A stretch of DNA of 64,000 nt from Lingula anatina (lineage: Eukaryota; Brachiopoda; Lingulata; Lingulida; Lingulidae). The DNA is taken from positions 2,885 to 66,884 of the forward strand of contig NW_019775612.1 in assembly GCF_001039355.2 (NCBI RefSeq). The letters run 5' to 3'. Below, piece by piece: positions 13,801 through 24,528 of this stretch. Below the pieces are notes generated by a model. It worked only from the letters and a program-made list of their open reading frames with translations. It searched no databases and was not told the DNA's origin. A program made the translations under genes and the position numbers. Within the stretch, counting starts at the first letter, position 1. Each line of letters opens with the position of its first letter.

Positions 13801-16800
13801 TAAATCCTCCAGGTACATTGTATCCTGGGATAACTTAGGTGCATGATAGACCATACGTGTTGACATTGAAACATAAGAAGTATAAATATTTTGATGCATC
13901 TAGAAAGATCTACATAATAGTTGTTAAATTATGTAGATCTTTCTAGATGCATCAAAATATTTATACTTCTTATTACCAAGATCTATACGGTGAATCAACA
14001 TGAATCCTCAAAGTGACATTGAAACATGACACATTTTGTGCATAACTTGAAATAAAAGAAAACCCGAAAGAAAAGCTAGTCTAATGAGATAACAAATGCA
14101 TGAAAGCAGCATGGCGTGTACATGTAGGACATAAGTCGATATAGGGAAGAGTCATCATTTTCAAATTCCCACGGAAAACACGTCGTTTCATCCTTTTTCA
14201 AAAATACGAAACAGATTATCTCATTGGCGATAATGTGGGTGAATGCCCCAGGTATTTTCAGTTTTTTCCTCCTTTTTTATTTTTAACTGAGTATTGTCAA
14301 TATCATAACCGCAATACTTTCCTCCAGCATCGCCGAAATGTGTTGAGTACACTTGAATACATAAGGTTATCACGGGTGCAACAACAGGTGCGCTTTACAC
14401 AAAAGAAGTGTTATGGACACGCCCACTGTGACAAAGCTGGTATGCTTTGAAAAGGCCATTAAAAAACAAATAGTCTCTACCGCCATATCCAAATTGTTTG
14501 ACTAACAATATCTTAATTGTTTGACTAACAAGCATCAAAGAATCGACCTGTGGGTTTAATGCCCGTTGGCGTTATCAATACATTGAATATTAACAAAGTG
14601 AAAAAAATTAAAATCAAATTCTTGTTAATTGATGCACGTTTTTATTTGGGTAACAACGGTCACATAAACTCCCACTTGTATTTTTAAGCATATTTAATAC
14701 ATTAAATGATGTATTTTAAAGTAAATGAGCTGTATGTGTATACATAGTTTAAAAAAAACACAACGTTGCAGATCAGTTGTAGTTTCCCCTTTTAATTAAG
14801 ATGATGAATAATCTGTATTTCTGTTTACTTAGTAAAGTACCACTGCTACTGGGGTAATAATGTACTGGGCACAGTAAAAATTATTTAATATTCTGTTTAT
14901 ACACGAGGTATACATATGTTTGTGTTACTATTTACACAACACATTATTTATATCCAATCCTTTCCTTTAGCGGTTCAGAACATCAAAGTCAACAATATAG
15001 CGCCAGAAATTATCGTCCCTGATGACGTAACAGTTTCTTGCTATGAAATGGACAAACTAACGCCACATCTGATTGGCTGGGCGAATGGCACGGCTGGGTG
15101 TCCAGGGAACGGCCTCAGTATCGTTTATAAAGACTATAAGAATCTCTCCTGTCCAAATAGAGGTATGTTCAATTTCCATTGATCGATATATACACTCTGT
15201 TTAGACTACAATATTGTATCTGAATTTCCGTCATACTCATTGTTAGCGTATCATTCTCTGAAATATTAAAACACAAATGATCTTCAAGTTAGCAGCAAGT
15301 GGTAGAACAGCGCCAGACAACATTAAGAGGCCATTGCACTTTAATGAGGCAAAATCGAACACAGTAAATAATTGGACATAAACATTGTATGAAGCTGAAT
15401 AAGTAATAAAATTTGGTACATGCTTCTGTCTCATAAATTTCTTGTGTAAAACATATTTCTTGCTATGATTTAGTACCTTCTTGAAAAAAGCGATTTTCTA
15501 CTTATACTGAGTAGAGTGCGCTGTTTTCACACGATTGTACAAGTACATGGGTGAATGTACAGTATTTGATTGTGTTCTAGGCACAGTGGAGCGTCGCTGG
15601 ACAGCCGTGGACGAGTGTGGAGAGGTGGCCGCCAGCTCCCAGGTCATTGTGGTCTACTCGGAAACAGTTGTGGAGGTGATGGATAACGCCACCTATGAGT
15701 GCGGTTACACGTGCGAATTCCTGGGCCTGAATACCCCAAATATTTCCACCTGCCCGGGTAAGATCTCAAAGTGGCGTAAATATCCTAATGGCTTGACTTA
15801 TGGTCGAATAGGCATACCAAAGACATTTTTCCTCTCCGACGAAGTCGGGTATCGTCTGAAGGAAACCTCTTCTTGTTTGTAGAATATATGCCATTTTCAT
15901 ATTGACTTTTTAAAAGTTGTAATAATGGGACATAAAAGAAAAAATTCTACATTTACCTCTAATAGCAAGATGCAACGTATTAACCCGACTCAAGATAACA
16001 AGTCTGAATAAGATATAAGCCTAGATATTTATTTTTGGTGAAAAACATAAATATTATTTATATTAATCGTTTTAACGAGACTGATCGTGTAATTTTACCT
16101 ATGAGCCTTGGCATTTTGAACCTTCATCAAAGGACTGGACACTAGGATGTCATGGACTTTGTCGCCATCTTTACACAAGAGATGACGAAAAAAGTCGATT
16201 ACGCCATGTTGTTACTCTTCGTTTCAATTGTTTCAAAATCTATATTTTCTATTTAATTTCCAGGAAATGAGGTGGTATTAAAAGAGACCACCCCTTACCA
16301 TGATATTTACCCAGAAAGGCGATGTACAGGACAGACCTTCGTGCGCACGTGGCACGTGACGGATGCGTGCGGGGAGGAAACAACCCTTGAGCAAAAGGTC
16401 ACAGGTTGGTGTCCAGGATGTATGCTTCACAAAGTGGCTCAAGTCTGAAGTCGGTCTTATCAAAGACTCTTGAGAATTTAGCCATTTGGTAATTCACAAA
16501 GAATCTTTAATACCATTAACCTCGACTATTTTTCGACTATCTAAGCGTCTGCGGTGTAATTGTGGTTGTGTGTACTGCGATAGTTCTTAGTACCTATAGC
16601 CAGTTAGGGATGCTGACTGCGTCTTTTCTGGATCAATTGTTCGTCAAACGCTCTAATATTAACATTTTAAAGTAGACTTTTAATAGTCAGCTATCCAATT
16701 TTTATCAATTTTAGCAAAGCAAGCGGAATTTGTATCATAGTTGTAACCTTCTGTGCATTGCACAGAAAATTTTGTGATATGCACCTGATGGAATGTGCTT

Positions 16801-18113
16801 TTTCCTGAAATCTTTTATAAACAGTCTAAGAATTACTTGGTATCAAGCAATGCAAAAGAACCATGGTAGTTCTTCCCCACAGGCTCCAGTAACAAACGAC
16901 TTTGTCCTGCCCAATACCGTATAGCGTTTTATTAGCAACTTTGGGAGGCCAGTCGTATGCAGTATACAAACTCCTTCAAACATCAACTCTGTATCATTAT
17001 TTATTACTTTCAGCAAGACCTAGATGTGCCGTTCTAGAAGATGTCGGTAATGTTGGTCCTCATCCCAACTCTAGCTGTATGTACTGGGAATGCGTGCGGA
17101 AAATGCCCGCACCTATACGCACGGGGAACACGATCGATATGTACTCAAACGGCTGGCCAACGGCATCAGGCTCGGGCAATAACAGACATCCTGACGCCAT
17201 GGGGTCATTTTATCACCAGGCATCGCCCCGTCCGCGCATGCGTGCCGCGTGTCCTGACTCCTACACGGCAGGAGAGGTGGAATTTGTCCCCCGCCATTGC
17301 CCCTACTTGAAAAAATACAACCCTACAACAGGCAGATGTGACGTGGATGGAACGTGTCCCGGTGACACGTACCGATATGGTACTGTACCCGCAGACAGAG
17401 TACATGCTGGGCAAGGCACGAAGCGTGGGACAGGAACACGTGGATCTCATCCCGGAACACCAGGTGACTCGATTGGGCAGTGGAACGGAGACCAAACTGG
17501 TCATGATTACACCCCAGACCAGCCTGGTTCTAGTTGGCAGGGAGATAGACCGATGGCTGGATCCTTTGGCTCTGGAGGGGATATGACTATGGCGGATGGC
17601 TCTAGGGGGAGGTCTAATGCCGATGCATATGTGAACATGGGATCGTCTTTTGGCACGGGGGATATGGGGGCTCCTTCAGTTACATACTCTGGCAGGATGT
17701 GGTGGAACAATTTCGGTGGGCGTGGAAGACGGGGCGGGGAACCGGGCATGGCAGGATGGGAGGTACCTTTAATGCCACGTGGAGAAGGGAGTAGCTCTGG
17801 ACCCGTCGAAGTCTGGGTGCGAGATCCCTGGGCGAGCGGCGGGTTTCATCAGTGGAGAGGGGTGAGGAGATACAGACGTGACGCTCCGAGTCCGCCGGAT
17901 AACAGTGCAGGTGGCAGCCATAATACGAAATGGGGCAGGCAGAAACTGGGCGGTCGTACCGAAGAAAAGACGGTCCCAATGGGGAGAGACAGGAAATTGA
18001 AAGACCGAAGCCAAAACAGAGAGAGAAATAATACCTTGGATGTTGCCACGAGAGCAAGTAATCTCAATGATTTTCACCTACACGCCGTGGGATTGCTACG
18101 TGGTCGCATATGA
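10861..18113 (+). CDS. secreted C-type lectin / HYR-like / chitin-binding mosaic protein
   Basis: Complete model of nine exons: 10861-10900, 11659-11685, 11888-12052, 12647-12907, 13292-13522, 14971-15162, 15581-15757, 16264-16404 and 17014-18113 (stop TGA). They sum to 2334 nt, exactly 777 codons plus stop, and all eight introns are phase 1. Start: the ATG at 10861 opens MRATWLIGAAIIL, which continues as CALEARAEL, a signal peptide; its donor is GTAAGT. Residues about 24-164 are a C-type lectin domain with six cysteines, the FIG and KWRDCD positions, and QPD at 125-127, the motif linked to galactose-type ligands. Residues about 165-411 hold repeated modules with ERNWTVTDSNG, ERRWTAVDECG and VRTWHVTDACG, resembling HYR/Ig-like bacterial and animal adhesion repeats. 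Residues about 415-505 have Cys spacing and MYWECV / NPTTGRCD like a type-2 chitin-binding (CBM14) module. The tail is Gly/Ser/Arg-rich with a furin-like RRYRR. Likely an extracellular or mucus-layer recognition protein. Confidence 0.88.
13141..13180. repeat. (TTTTA)n microsatellite
   Basis: Eight perfect pentanucleotide units in the intron between lectin-domain exons 4 and 5 of the C-type lectin gene. Confidence 0.9.
13873..13973. repeat. perfect 46-bp inverted repeat (hairpin)
   Basis: Arms 13873-13918 and 13928-13973 are exact reverse complements over 46 bp with a 9-base loop (AGTTGTTAA). It lies in intron 5 of the C-type lectin gene. A phrase TGACATTGAAACAT occurs just left of the hairpin (13861) and again about 150 bp to the right (14016), as if the segment arose by a local inverted duplication. 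Options are a young foldback element, a hairpin RNA, or a fold-back assembly error. Confidence 0.85.
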
Positions 18114-19332
18114 AAGGCAACTAGAACATTTATGTAGCTTACATGAGCATGGCAAAAAGTCACTCGGAGAACACTGATCATCGAAAAGTCGCTGGTCCAT
18201 GAAAGCAACGAAGAATGATTATACATTCTCATGTAATCAGGACCACCTAATTTTAAATTATAGGAGGCGTAGATACGTTTATTACAAAGACGGGAGGAGA
18301 GACATGGTATGTAATGTGAAATGTGCATGTTTCAGGAAGAGAGGTAAAAATTTGATTAACTAAAATGCGCATTTACTCCAGTTTTATTGTATGTAATCAT
18401 TATAAAACCTATACAACCTTGCAAATAGACAGGGTAGCAATTTGTTAGTGCATACAAAACGCGACCATTCCTTCACACGGTTACAGAAATCCAAAGACAT
18501 TTTTGTCGTGCATGTAAATCCCGAACGTGTGCCCAACATTTGCGGCTTTAATATAGGTAGATATTACTCCATTATATTAAAAAAAATGCTTATTGCACGT
18601 CATATCACGTGAAGTCAGGCAGTATTGCAGCACTACTCGGTGGATTTTGTTATAGTTCAGATACGCACTAAATGCAGTACCACGCCTTATTCAAGAAGTC
18701 ATATTTAAGTAATACATGTAGCTTGTAACATTTTTTACATGGCACTGCCTAATAATAATAATTTTTAAAAAGTGCATCCATGCTATCTTTTATATAAGAT
18801 ATAATTGGTGAATATATATATATATATATCCTCTGCAAGATTTGATAGCATTTATCAAAAACCCGGTTTTCTTCTATAGAAAGTTTTATAGAAGAGCAAT
18901 ATTGCAATATTTTGATCGATACGACTAGATACTAATGATGTAAAGAAATCACGTTTTTCTCTGTATTCGCTTTCCGATTTCATGTCCAGTATATATATAT
19001 TCCTGTTCAAAGTATCTCACTTTTCCGTGAATGTCAAATAACCACGGTTTTTATCATGGTATAAAACCACCATCGCCACAAGAGAACATGCGTTCTTTAA
19101 AGTGATGAATGGCTGCAGATGTTTTTCCTTGTAATTCCTGCACTTTTTACGCTTGGCACTTGTTTTTAGGACGCTGGGAACAGCCGATGGTAATCCACCC
19201 CCAAAACCCTGTTCTTCACGAAATGCTGTTTACGCAGTACGAGTACCACTGCATCAGCATTTGCACAGAACTCAGAACTCAGAATATTTACAACACTTTT
19301 TCTCCGATGAAATATTCTTATTCTGCTCCATT

Positions 19333-21068
19333 TTAGTACGTGCACAGGCCCTGGCATTGTAACTCTGTTTCAAAGTTATTTCCGTTCCCTTTACACCCGC
19401 CGTACGTAAATTGCTTACAGGCGCCATCTATCGAGTCGAAATACCACCTGGGGATGTTCGCTCTGCAGGGGCCGGGATCTGATCGAAAACAACATACCTT
19501 CTCTGAAAAATGAATAATATCATTGTTACATTTAAATGGTCAAGTCAGAACTGATTTTTCGTTTTATATCTCTTAACTGTTTATTTATTTATTTATTTAT
19601 TTATTTATTTTGAGTGACTGTTTCATTTGACGAAAGCCTGTGCATTGCTTTATTTATCCCTATGCTAATTATCCTAATCACTTTATCCCTTCGTTGTGGA
19701 AGCTGAATCAATGGGTTAATTTTTTAGAAATCACAATTTGTCATCTTTTTTCACCAGCGCAAGTGGCAATTCATTCAACTATAATATTCTATCGTTTCGG
19801 GCAAGTTTTCGTCTCAATTGCGATAGTAGAAAAATTCCAAATCGCAACAAACGCAATCGGAAAAGTCCAACAATCGTTACCTCGGACGCAGGCTCTTTCG
19901 CACATATCCCTAGACGGGAAATTGTTGTTGTTCCCTCCGCAGCCCGAATACAGCAGACGTCTGCAGCGTCCTATCTCCGAGTCGTAATACCAGCGGCTGT
20001 GCCTTCCGTTACAGAAGACATCCCCTTTATCTCTCGGCTCTCGACAAATATTGGTTGTCGCCTTCATGGCTGGAATGACAGGGTTCAAGTAATGAATTAT
20101 CATTGCCCCACCTCTTAAAGTATTTATTTTCCCCATCTCTTTATGTATCCAAAAATGTGTGTTGTTCTGTGATATCGCAACTTGGTTGACAGCTCCAGTG
20201 ATATTCACTTTGTACTTCGTCACTGATGGGGGGCGGGGCGGGGCGGGGCGGGGTATTCCATGCTAAGTGACAGTTGAGATGTCTATCAGGGAGAACTGTA
20301 GTTCTCTAAGTTACAGTATGTATCTCTTTATGTGAGTCTTTCTTTGATCCGGAAAACTGTTGAGAGGCAGAACGAGAGAAAAAAAAACATTAAAACCCTA
20401 TAGGCAACTAATTAAGTTATGGGTAGGATACAAGTATCTTGGATAACGCGTTGTTTCGTGAGTTTGTTTGTGGGTACGTTATAGCCTGTTTTCGTATGCA
20501 GTATCTTAAGTGGCCGTGAATGGGAGAACATTTAATTCATTTTGGTTACATTTAACTGGAACTTGATCCAAGACAATATTTAAAGCAGATGGGTGGTAAT
20601 TTACAATGTAATGTGTTCTACCACGGACGCTCAGCCCTTCCTTTTCAAGTGCTCGGCTATTTGCCACGTGGGGCAATATGAAACGTGGCTTGCAGAAAAT
20701 AAGGAAGTTGTTGGAAAGCTATATGAACTTGAAAATTAAGCACTTAGGAAAGCGAAGTCGAGTTTCTGAGCCGTTTTGGCTGAGCTCCAGCTGTACTAAA
20801 TATTCCCCTTTCAACAGAGATCTGAGATTGAACTATTTCAGCAGTTATCAGAAAGATTCTGGTTCTGCCAAGGCGTGATAATTTCAGTGGGAGCCATCCC
20901 AACGCCCCCCCCCCTCAACCAGTCTGTACTGCCAGCCACCTGTCAGGGATATAAAAAAAAGAGAGCTGTGTACATGAGGCTTGTCAAATACATAGATCAA
21001 TAAAATATGATAAGCGAGATAAAACAGCGTCAAAAGAATGGTGGATCGTATAACAAACATCTCAGTGA

Positions 21069-21100
<32 letters not shown>

Positions 21101-21297
21101 CACTAAGGGGGAGCCGTATAAATTATAGCGCTTGTCAAATGCAACACATTAGACGAGGAAATTTTCAATGATATTGAGAGATGAAAAAACTATTTTGCCT
21201 GGTTTAACTAGCTATACTGAATGTTTGGGAGGGAGAAAGGGGGCAGCTCAATAAAAATGATAGCTGTGCCCCACCCACCCGCGGTTGATGTCTTTCT

Positions 21298-21333
<36 letters not shown>

Positions 21334-23087
21334 CTGTCAAACTGCATTACTCATAATAAAGGGAGTATTGGTGCATACTTACGCTGGCAATCCGCGACCA
21401 GCTCGCCTCCGTTACACTGTGATTCAATAGCCACACACATGTGCCCCTCTGGACAGACTGTCACCTGGAGCAGAGAAAGCTTTTTATAATGCAGTCTGAT
21501 AGTGATTAAGATGGTGGATCCAGGCGGCCTCGGAGGGCCATTCACCCCCCCCCCCCCCATCCCCACCCATCACCACCAATTTTTTAAAGGAATGACAGGA
21601 TGCAGATGCGAAGCCGACCGTGCCCCCCCCCCCCCCCCCCATGGCGTGGGGTTTGGGCCCGTGAAGGAACCCAAAAAAACTTTGGTATTTTAGAGGGCGA
21701 ACAGTGCCATTTGGTACGGTTTAGAACTATGATTCAGCTAATCAAAATTCTAATTTCAAGAGGGGACCATTGGTGTTATTTTTTCAGAAATCGAAAGGGG
21801 GGGCCAGGGCCGAAATCCGCCACTGGGTAACAGAGATGTTAGCCCCTAGTACATGTACTAGAACTGCCTTAAATTTTTTTTTCTGAACGAGGGGGCCTGT
21901 GCTATCTTAATCAATAGTTTAAGCCCACGACTTCCTGTACATACCTGACATGGGTCGAGATGAACGTGCTGGACAGGCTCTGGTGCTACGGGGACTTGTG
22001 AGTTCGTGACAGCATTCTGTGACACCGTTTGACCAGAGGAATGGTCATTTATACGGCGATGTTGGTGAAAGCGCCGGGAAACTTTGACATATGACCTATG
22101 GGAGTACGTCGAAGCTGCGGCTACCAAAGTTATCTGGAAACAAAGAAAGAAAACTTTCAGCAATAAATTATGCCCATCTTCATTTTACGGATCAAGTGAG
22201 AGCAACTGTTGTTGTATCTCATCTTTATTATCTGTGAAAGGCATGGAAGACCCAAGTTGTGTTCCGACAACAAGGCAAATTTTGTTATAATAAGAGAAAA
22301 ATCCAGGAGCGCACCCAAAGGAAAAAGGCAGTTACCCAACGGGAAAACATAACCAAATGTTCCATACTTCTAGTTTAAGACGCAATAACTTTTTGCTCCC
22401 TGCACGATTTTCTATCCTGCAAGTCTCATAGAAATTTATAGGAACGCTTTGCGATATCTAACCCCTCAACACACTAGCACCTAGACAAAAAAAAAAAAAA
22501 ATCAACGCTGCCATCTAGAAAAAAAAACTATTTCCTTGGTGAAAGTTACAAGCATTATGTGAGATAATGTCACCTTTAACCTAAAAGAAAACATTTGATT
22601 CGACAGCTAGTCTGTTATAATCAGACACGGCCGTTTTTACCAGAGAATACAACCAATGCCACTAAATAAAGAGACCTACTCTTTAACATGCTTTCATGTT
22701 TTATTTGGTGCTATAGGAGTCCTTCAGCGTCTTGTAATTCACTGCTTCGAAGAATATCAGGAGCTGAAGAAAAGCGAACCTGTCTTAACGCGTCAGGAAA
22801 CAAAGAAGCATAGGCCTATGCAGAAGTGCTTTTTATAAACGATAAAACTGATACAACAGGACTTTCTCCGAATGTATCAATTTCATTCCATGAATATGTG
22901 ACTCACATGAAAAATACATCGAGAGGGTGATGTGATGTTAACTCACCAAATATTTGAAATATTTTAATGAATCAAATTTGACCATCCCACATGTGTTCAA
23001 CCAGGAATTGTCTGACCGCAAACACGGTAACCACCGCAATATCACCATAGGGAGCAGTGCTTGCCGCCTACTTATACCGACTCCCCT

Positions 23088-23136
<49 letters not shown>

Positions 23137-24394
23137 TCACACACAAATATTCATATAATGATTTCCTATGAAATGCTAATTAACTATGTTTTTATACTAT
23201 ACGAAACGGCCTAGAACAAATTTTGCCTAGCACAGGTATATTGTTAAAATTGATCACTTTGATTTAGTACAGTGAAACTATGAAATCACACATCACACGA
23301 CAAGACGCTATAATATAAACTTTCCTACAAAGCAGGAAATAATGGGTGCCTGTAATTGTACCCTTTTCAATACCTTTATTTGTGGCTTAAAATCAACCGA
23401 TTTCAGAAGGAAAAAGCTCTGTTCTTTTCAGTTCCAATTCTTTAACAAGGTCAATTAAGGTTATGCTTAGTTGCAGCTTTTGTTTATGAAATATAAAGCC
23501 CGGGAATTAATGGTGCCAGTTGTTTGGTCGTATAAGGTACATGAGAAACAAAGCAAACAAATGAGCATACAGAGTTTTTAATGTCTCGTTTATTTTCCAA
23601 ACCGCTTTTTTCTTTTGTGGTAAATAATGAGTCATTTAGCAGCCTGGAGCTGTTGAGCGATTGGAGGGTTCTGTCATCAAAAAAGTCAAATAAGAAAATT
23701 GGATCAGTTAACACGCGGCGATACTCTCTCCACTTCTTCGTCCCATGAGTGCTTTACGTTCGATTTGCAGTCACTGGGTTGGAGGTTCACGCTCGCAGCG
23801 TAAGTCAGAGATTTAGAAACAAAAAACATCTGCGGCGCAGCAGTTTATCAACGCGTTTCCTTTTTCTATTCTGACGCTGCAGACGTATTCATACATCACC
23901 GAGGCATACAGATTCATGTCCCAGCGATTTGCTGCGTGCCCTACATTGTGGGTAATGGAAACATAGCACACGCGCTTCCAATTCAAATCCATCTGTCTTT
24001 AAAACGTTATTGCGCTATCAGGCCCCACCAAAGCATCTATACAAAGACCTGGGGAAATCGTGGGAAAATCTTTGATGAAGGCCACGCACGTACGTGCCTG
24101 ATGCATCCAAAGGTGAAGTTGATGTTTACATTGTGAACATGAATTACGTTTCGGAAATACCTGACGGGGAAAAGCGTAATAAAATGATTAAAACGCCATT
24201 AGCAGATTGAAAGTAACGCCGTGTATCAATTGCAGGCTTAAGTAGTTTGTCAGCACCTACCAAAACAGCCCTCTTTTTTCCTTGTTAGTTGTTCAACTCC
24301 GCTTAAATAAACTAAAAAAGGTACTTCATGCGGAATTTAAAACAGTCCTGTGTGTGCGCGTGCAGCCCTTGTGTGTGTGTGTGTGTGTGCGTGT

Positions 24395-24458
<64 letters not shown>

Positions 24459-24528
24459 AATACATAAGGGTACTCACTGCTTCCAGTATCACCCACAGCC
24501 TGACGAATACCGCAATATTGGGACCCAT
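19333..24528 (-). CDS. secreted two-domain Kunitz protease inhibitor-like protein
   Basis: Complete five-exon model on the minus strand: 24478-24528, 21945-22133, 21383-21464, 19881-20069 and 19333-19502, stop TAA at 19333. The total is 681 nt, 226 codons plus stop. Donors are GTGAGT, GTATGT, GTAAGT and GTAACG, acceptors all end in CAG, and intron phases are 0, 0, 1, 1. Start: [17 protein letters not shown] joins ITLVAAAS to make a signal peptide. Residues 25-80 are low in cysteine and basic. A short five-Cys module follows ([14 protein letters not shown]...). Kunitz domain 1 (about 116-169) has all six Cys and RWYYD but an enlarged first loop and Asn-Gly after Cys2. Kunitz domain 2 (about 174-224) has [14 protein letters not shown] with Arg at P1, as expected of a trypsin-type inhibitor, plus an extra Cys175. 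The odd Cys counts in the five-Cys module and domain 2 suggest they pair. The gene is convergent with the lectin gene. Function as an extracellular serine-protease inhibitor is by family. Confidence 0.88.
19581..19610. repeat. (TTTA)n microsatellite
   Basis: Perfect tetranucleotide repeat inside the last intron of the Kunitz gene. Confidence 0.9.
20228..20253 (+). repeat. (GGGGC)n, G-quadruplex-capable tract
   Basis: Runs of four or more G separated by single C, five runs in a row. This fits a very short-loop G-quadruplex pattern. It lies in the third intron of the Kunitz gene, 160 bp upstream of the Kunitz-1 exon, on the strand opposite to the gene. Confidence 0.85.
21075..21102. repeat. 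(CT)n microsatellite
   Basis: Dinucleotide run in the intron of the Kunitz gene; a second one lies at 21304-21330, close to the donor of the five-Cys exon. Confidence 0.9.
21505..21832. mobile_element. possible short inverted-repeat transposon (MITE-like)
   Basis: Left end GGTGGATCCAGG and right end with GGCGGATTTCGG in reverse complement are imperfect inverted repeats, with C-rich stretches (21546-21558, 21624-21640) and G-rich stretches (21797-21804) inside. It lies in intron 2 of the Kunitz gene. Related wording (GGGTGGATCTAGG) recurs at about 52890. The family is not identified, and the boundaries are approximate. Confidence 0.4.
23083..23145. repeat. (CT)n/(CA)n compound microsatellite
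   Basis: A C/T-rich tract passing into CT repeats and then CA repeats, in intron 1 of the Kunitz gene. Confidence 0.9.
24369..24456. repeat. (GT)n/(GA)n compound microsatellite
   Basis: GT repeats with a few interruptions followed by GA repeats, ending about 20 bp from the splice donor of the Kunitz signal-peptide exon (exon end 24478). On the coding strand this is a long pyrimidine/CA tract right behind the donor. Confidence 0.9.

Noticed and set aside
21858-22163. Apparent signal peptide [10 protein letters not shown] at the start of Kunitz exon 2
   Set aside because: The first codon is TTG and the segment is the pyrimidine tract before the acceptor at 22134. The true start is the ATG at 24528, which joins in phase.
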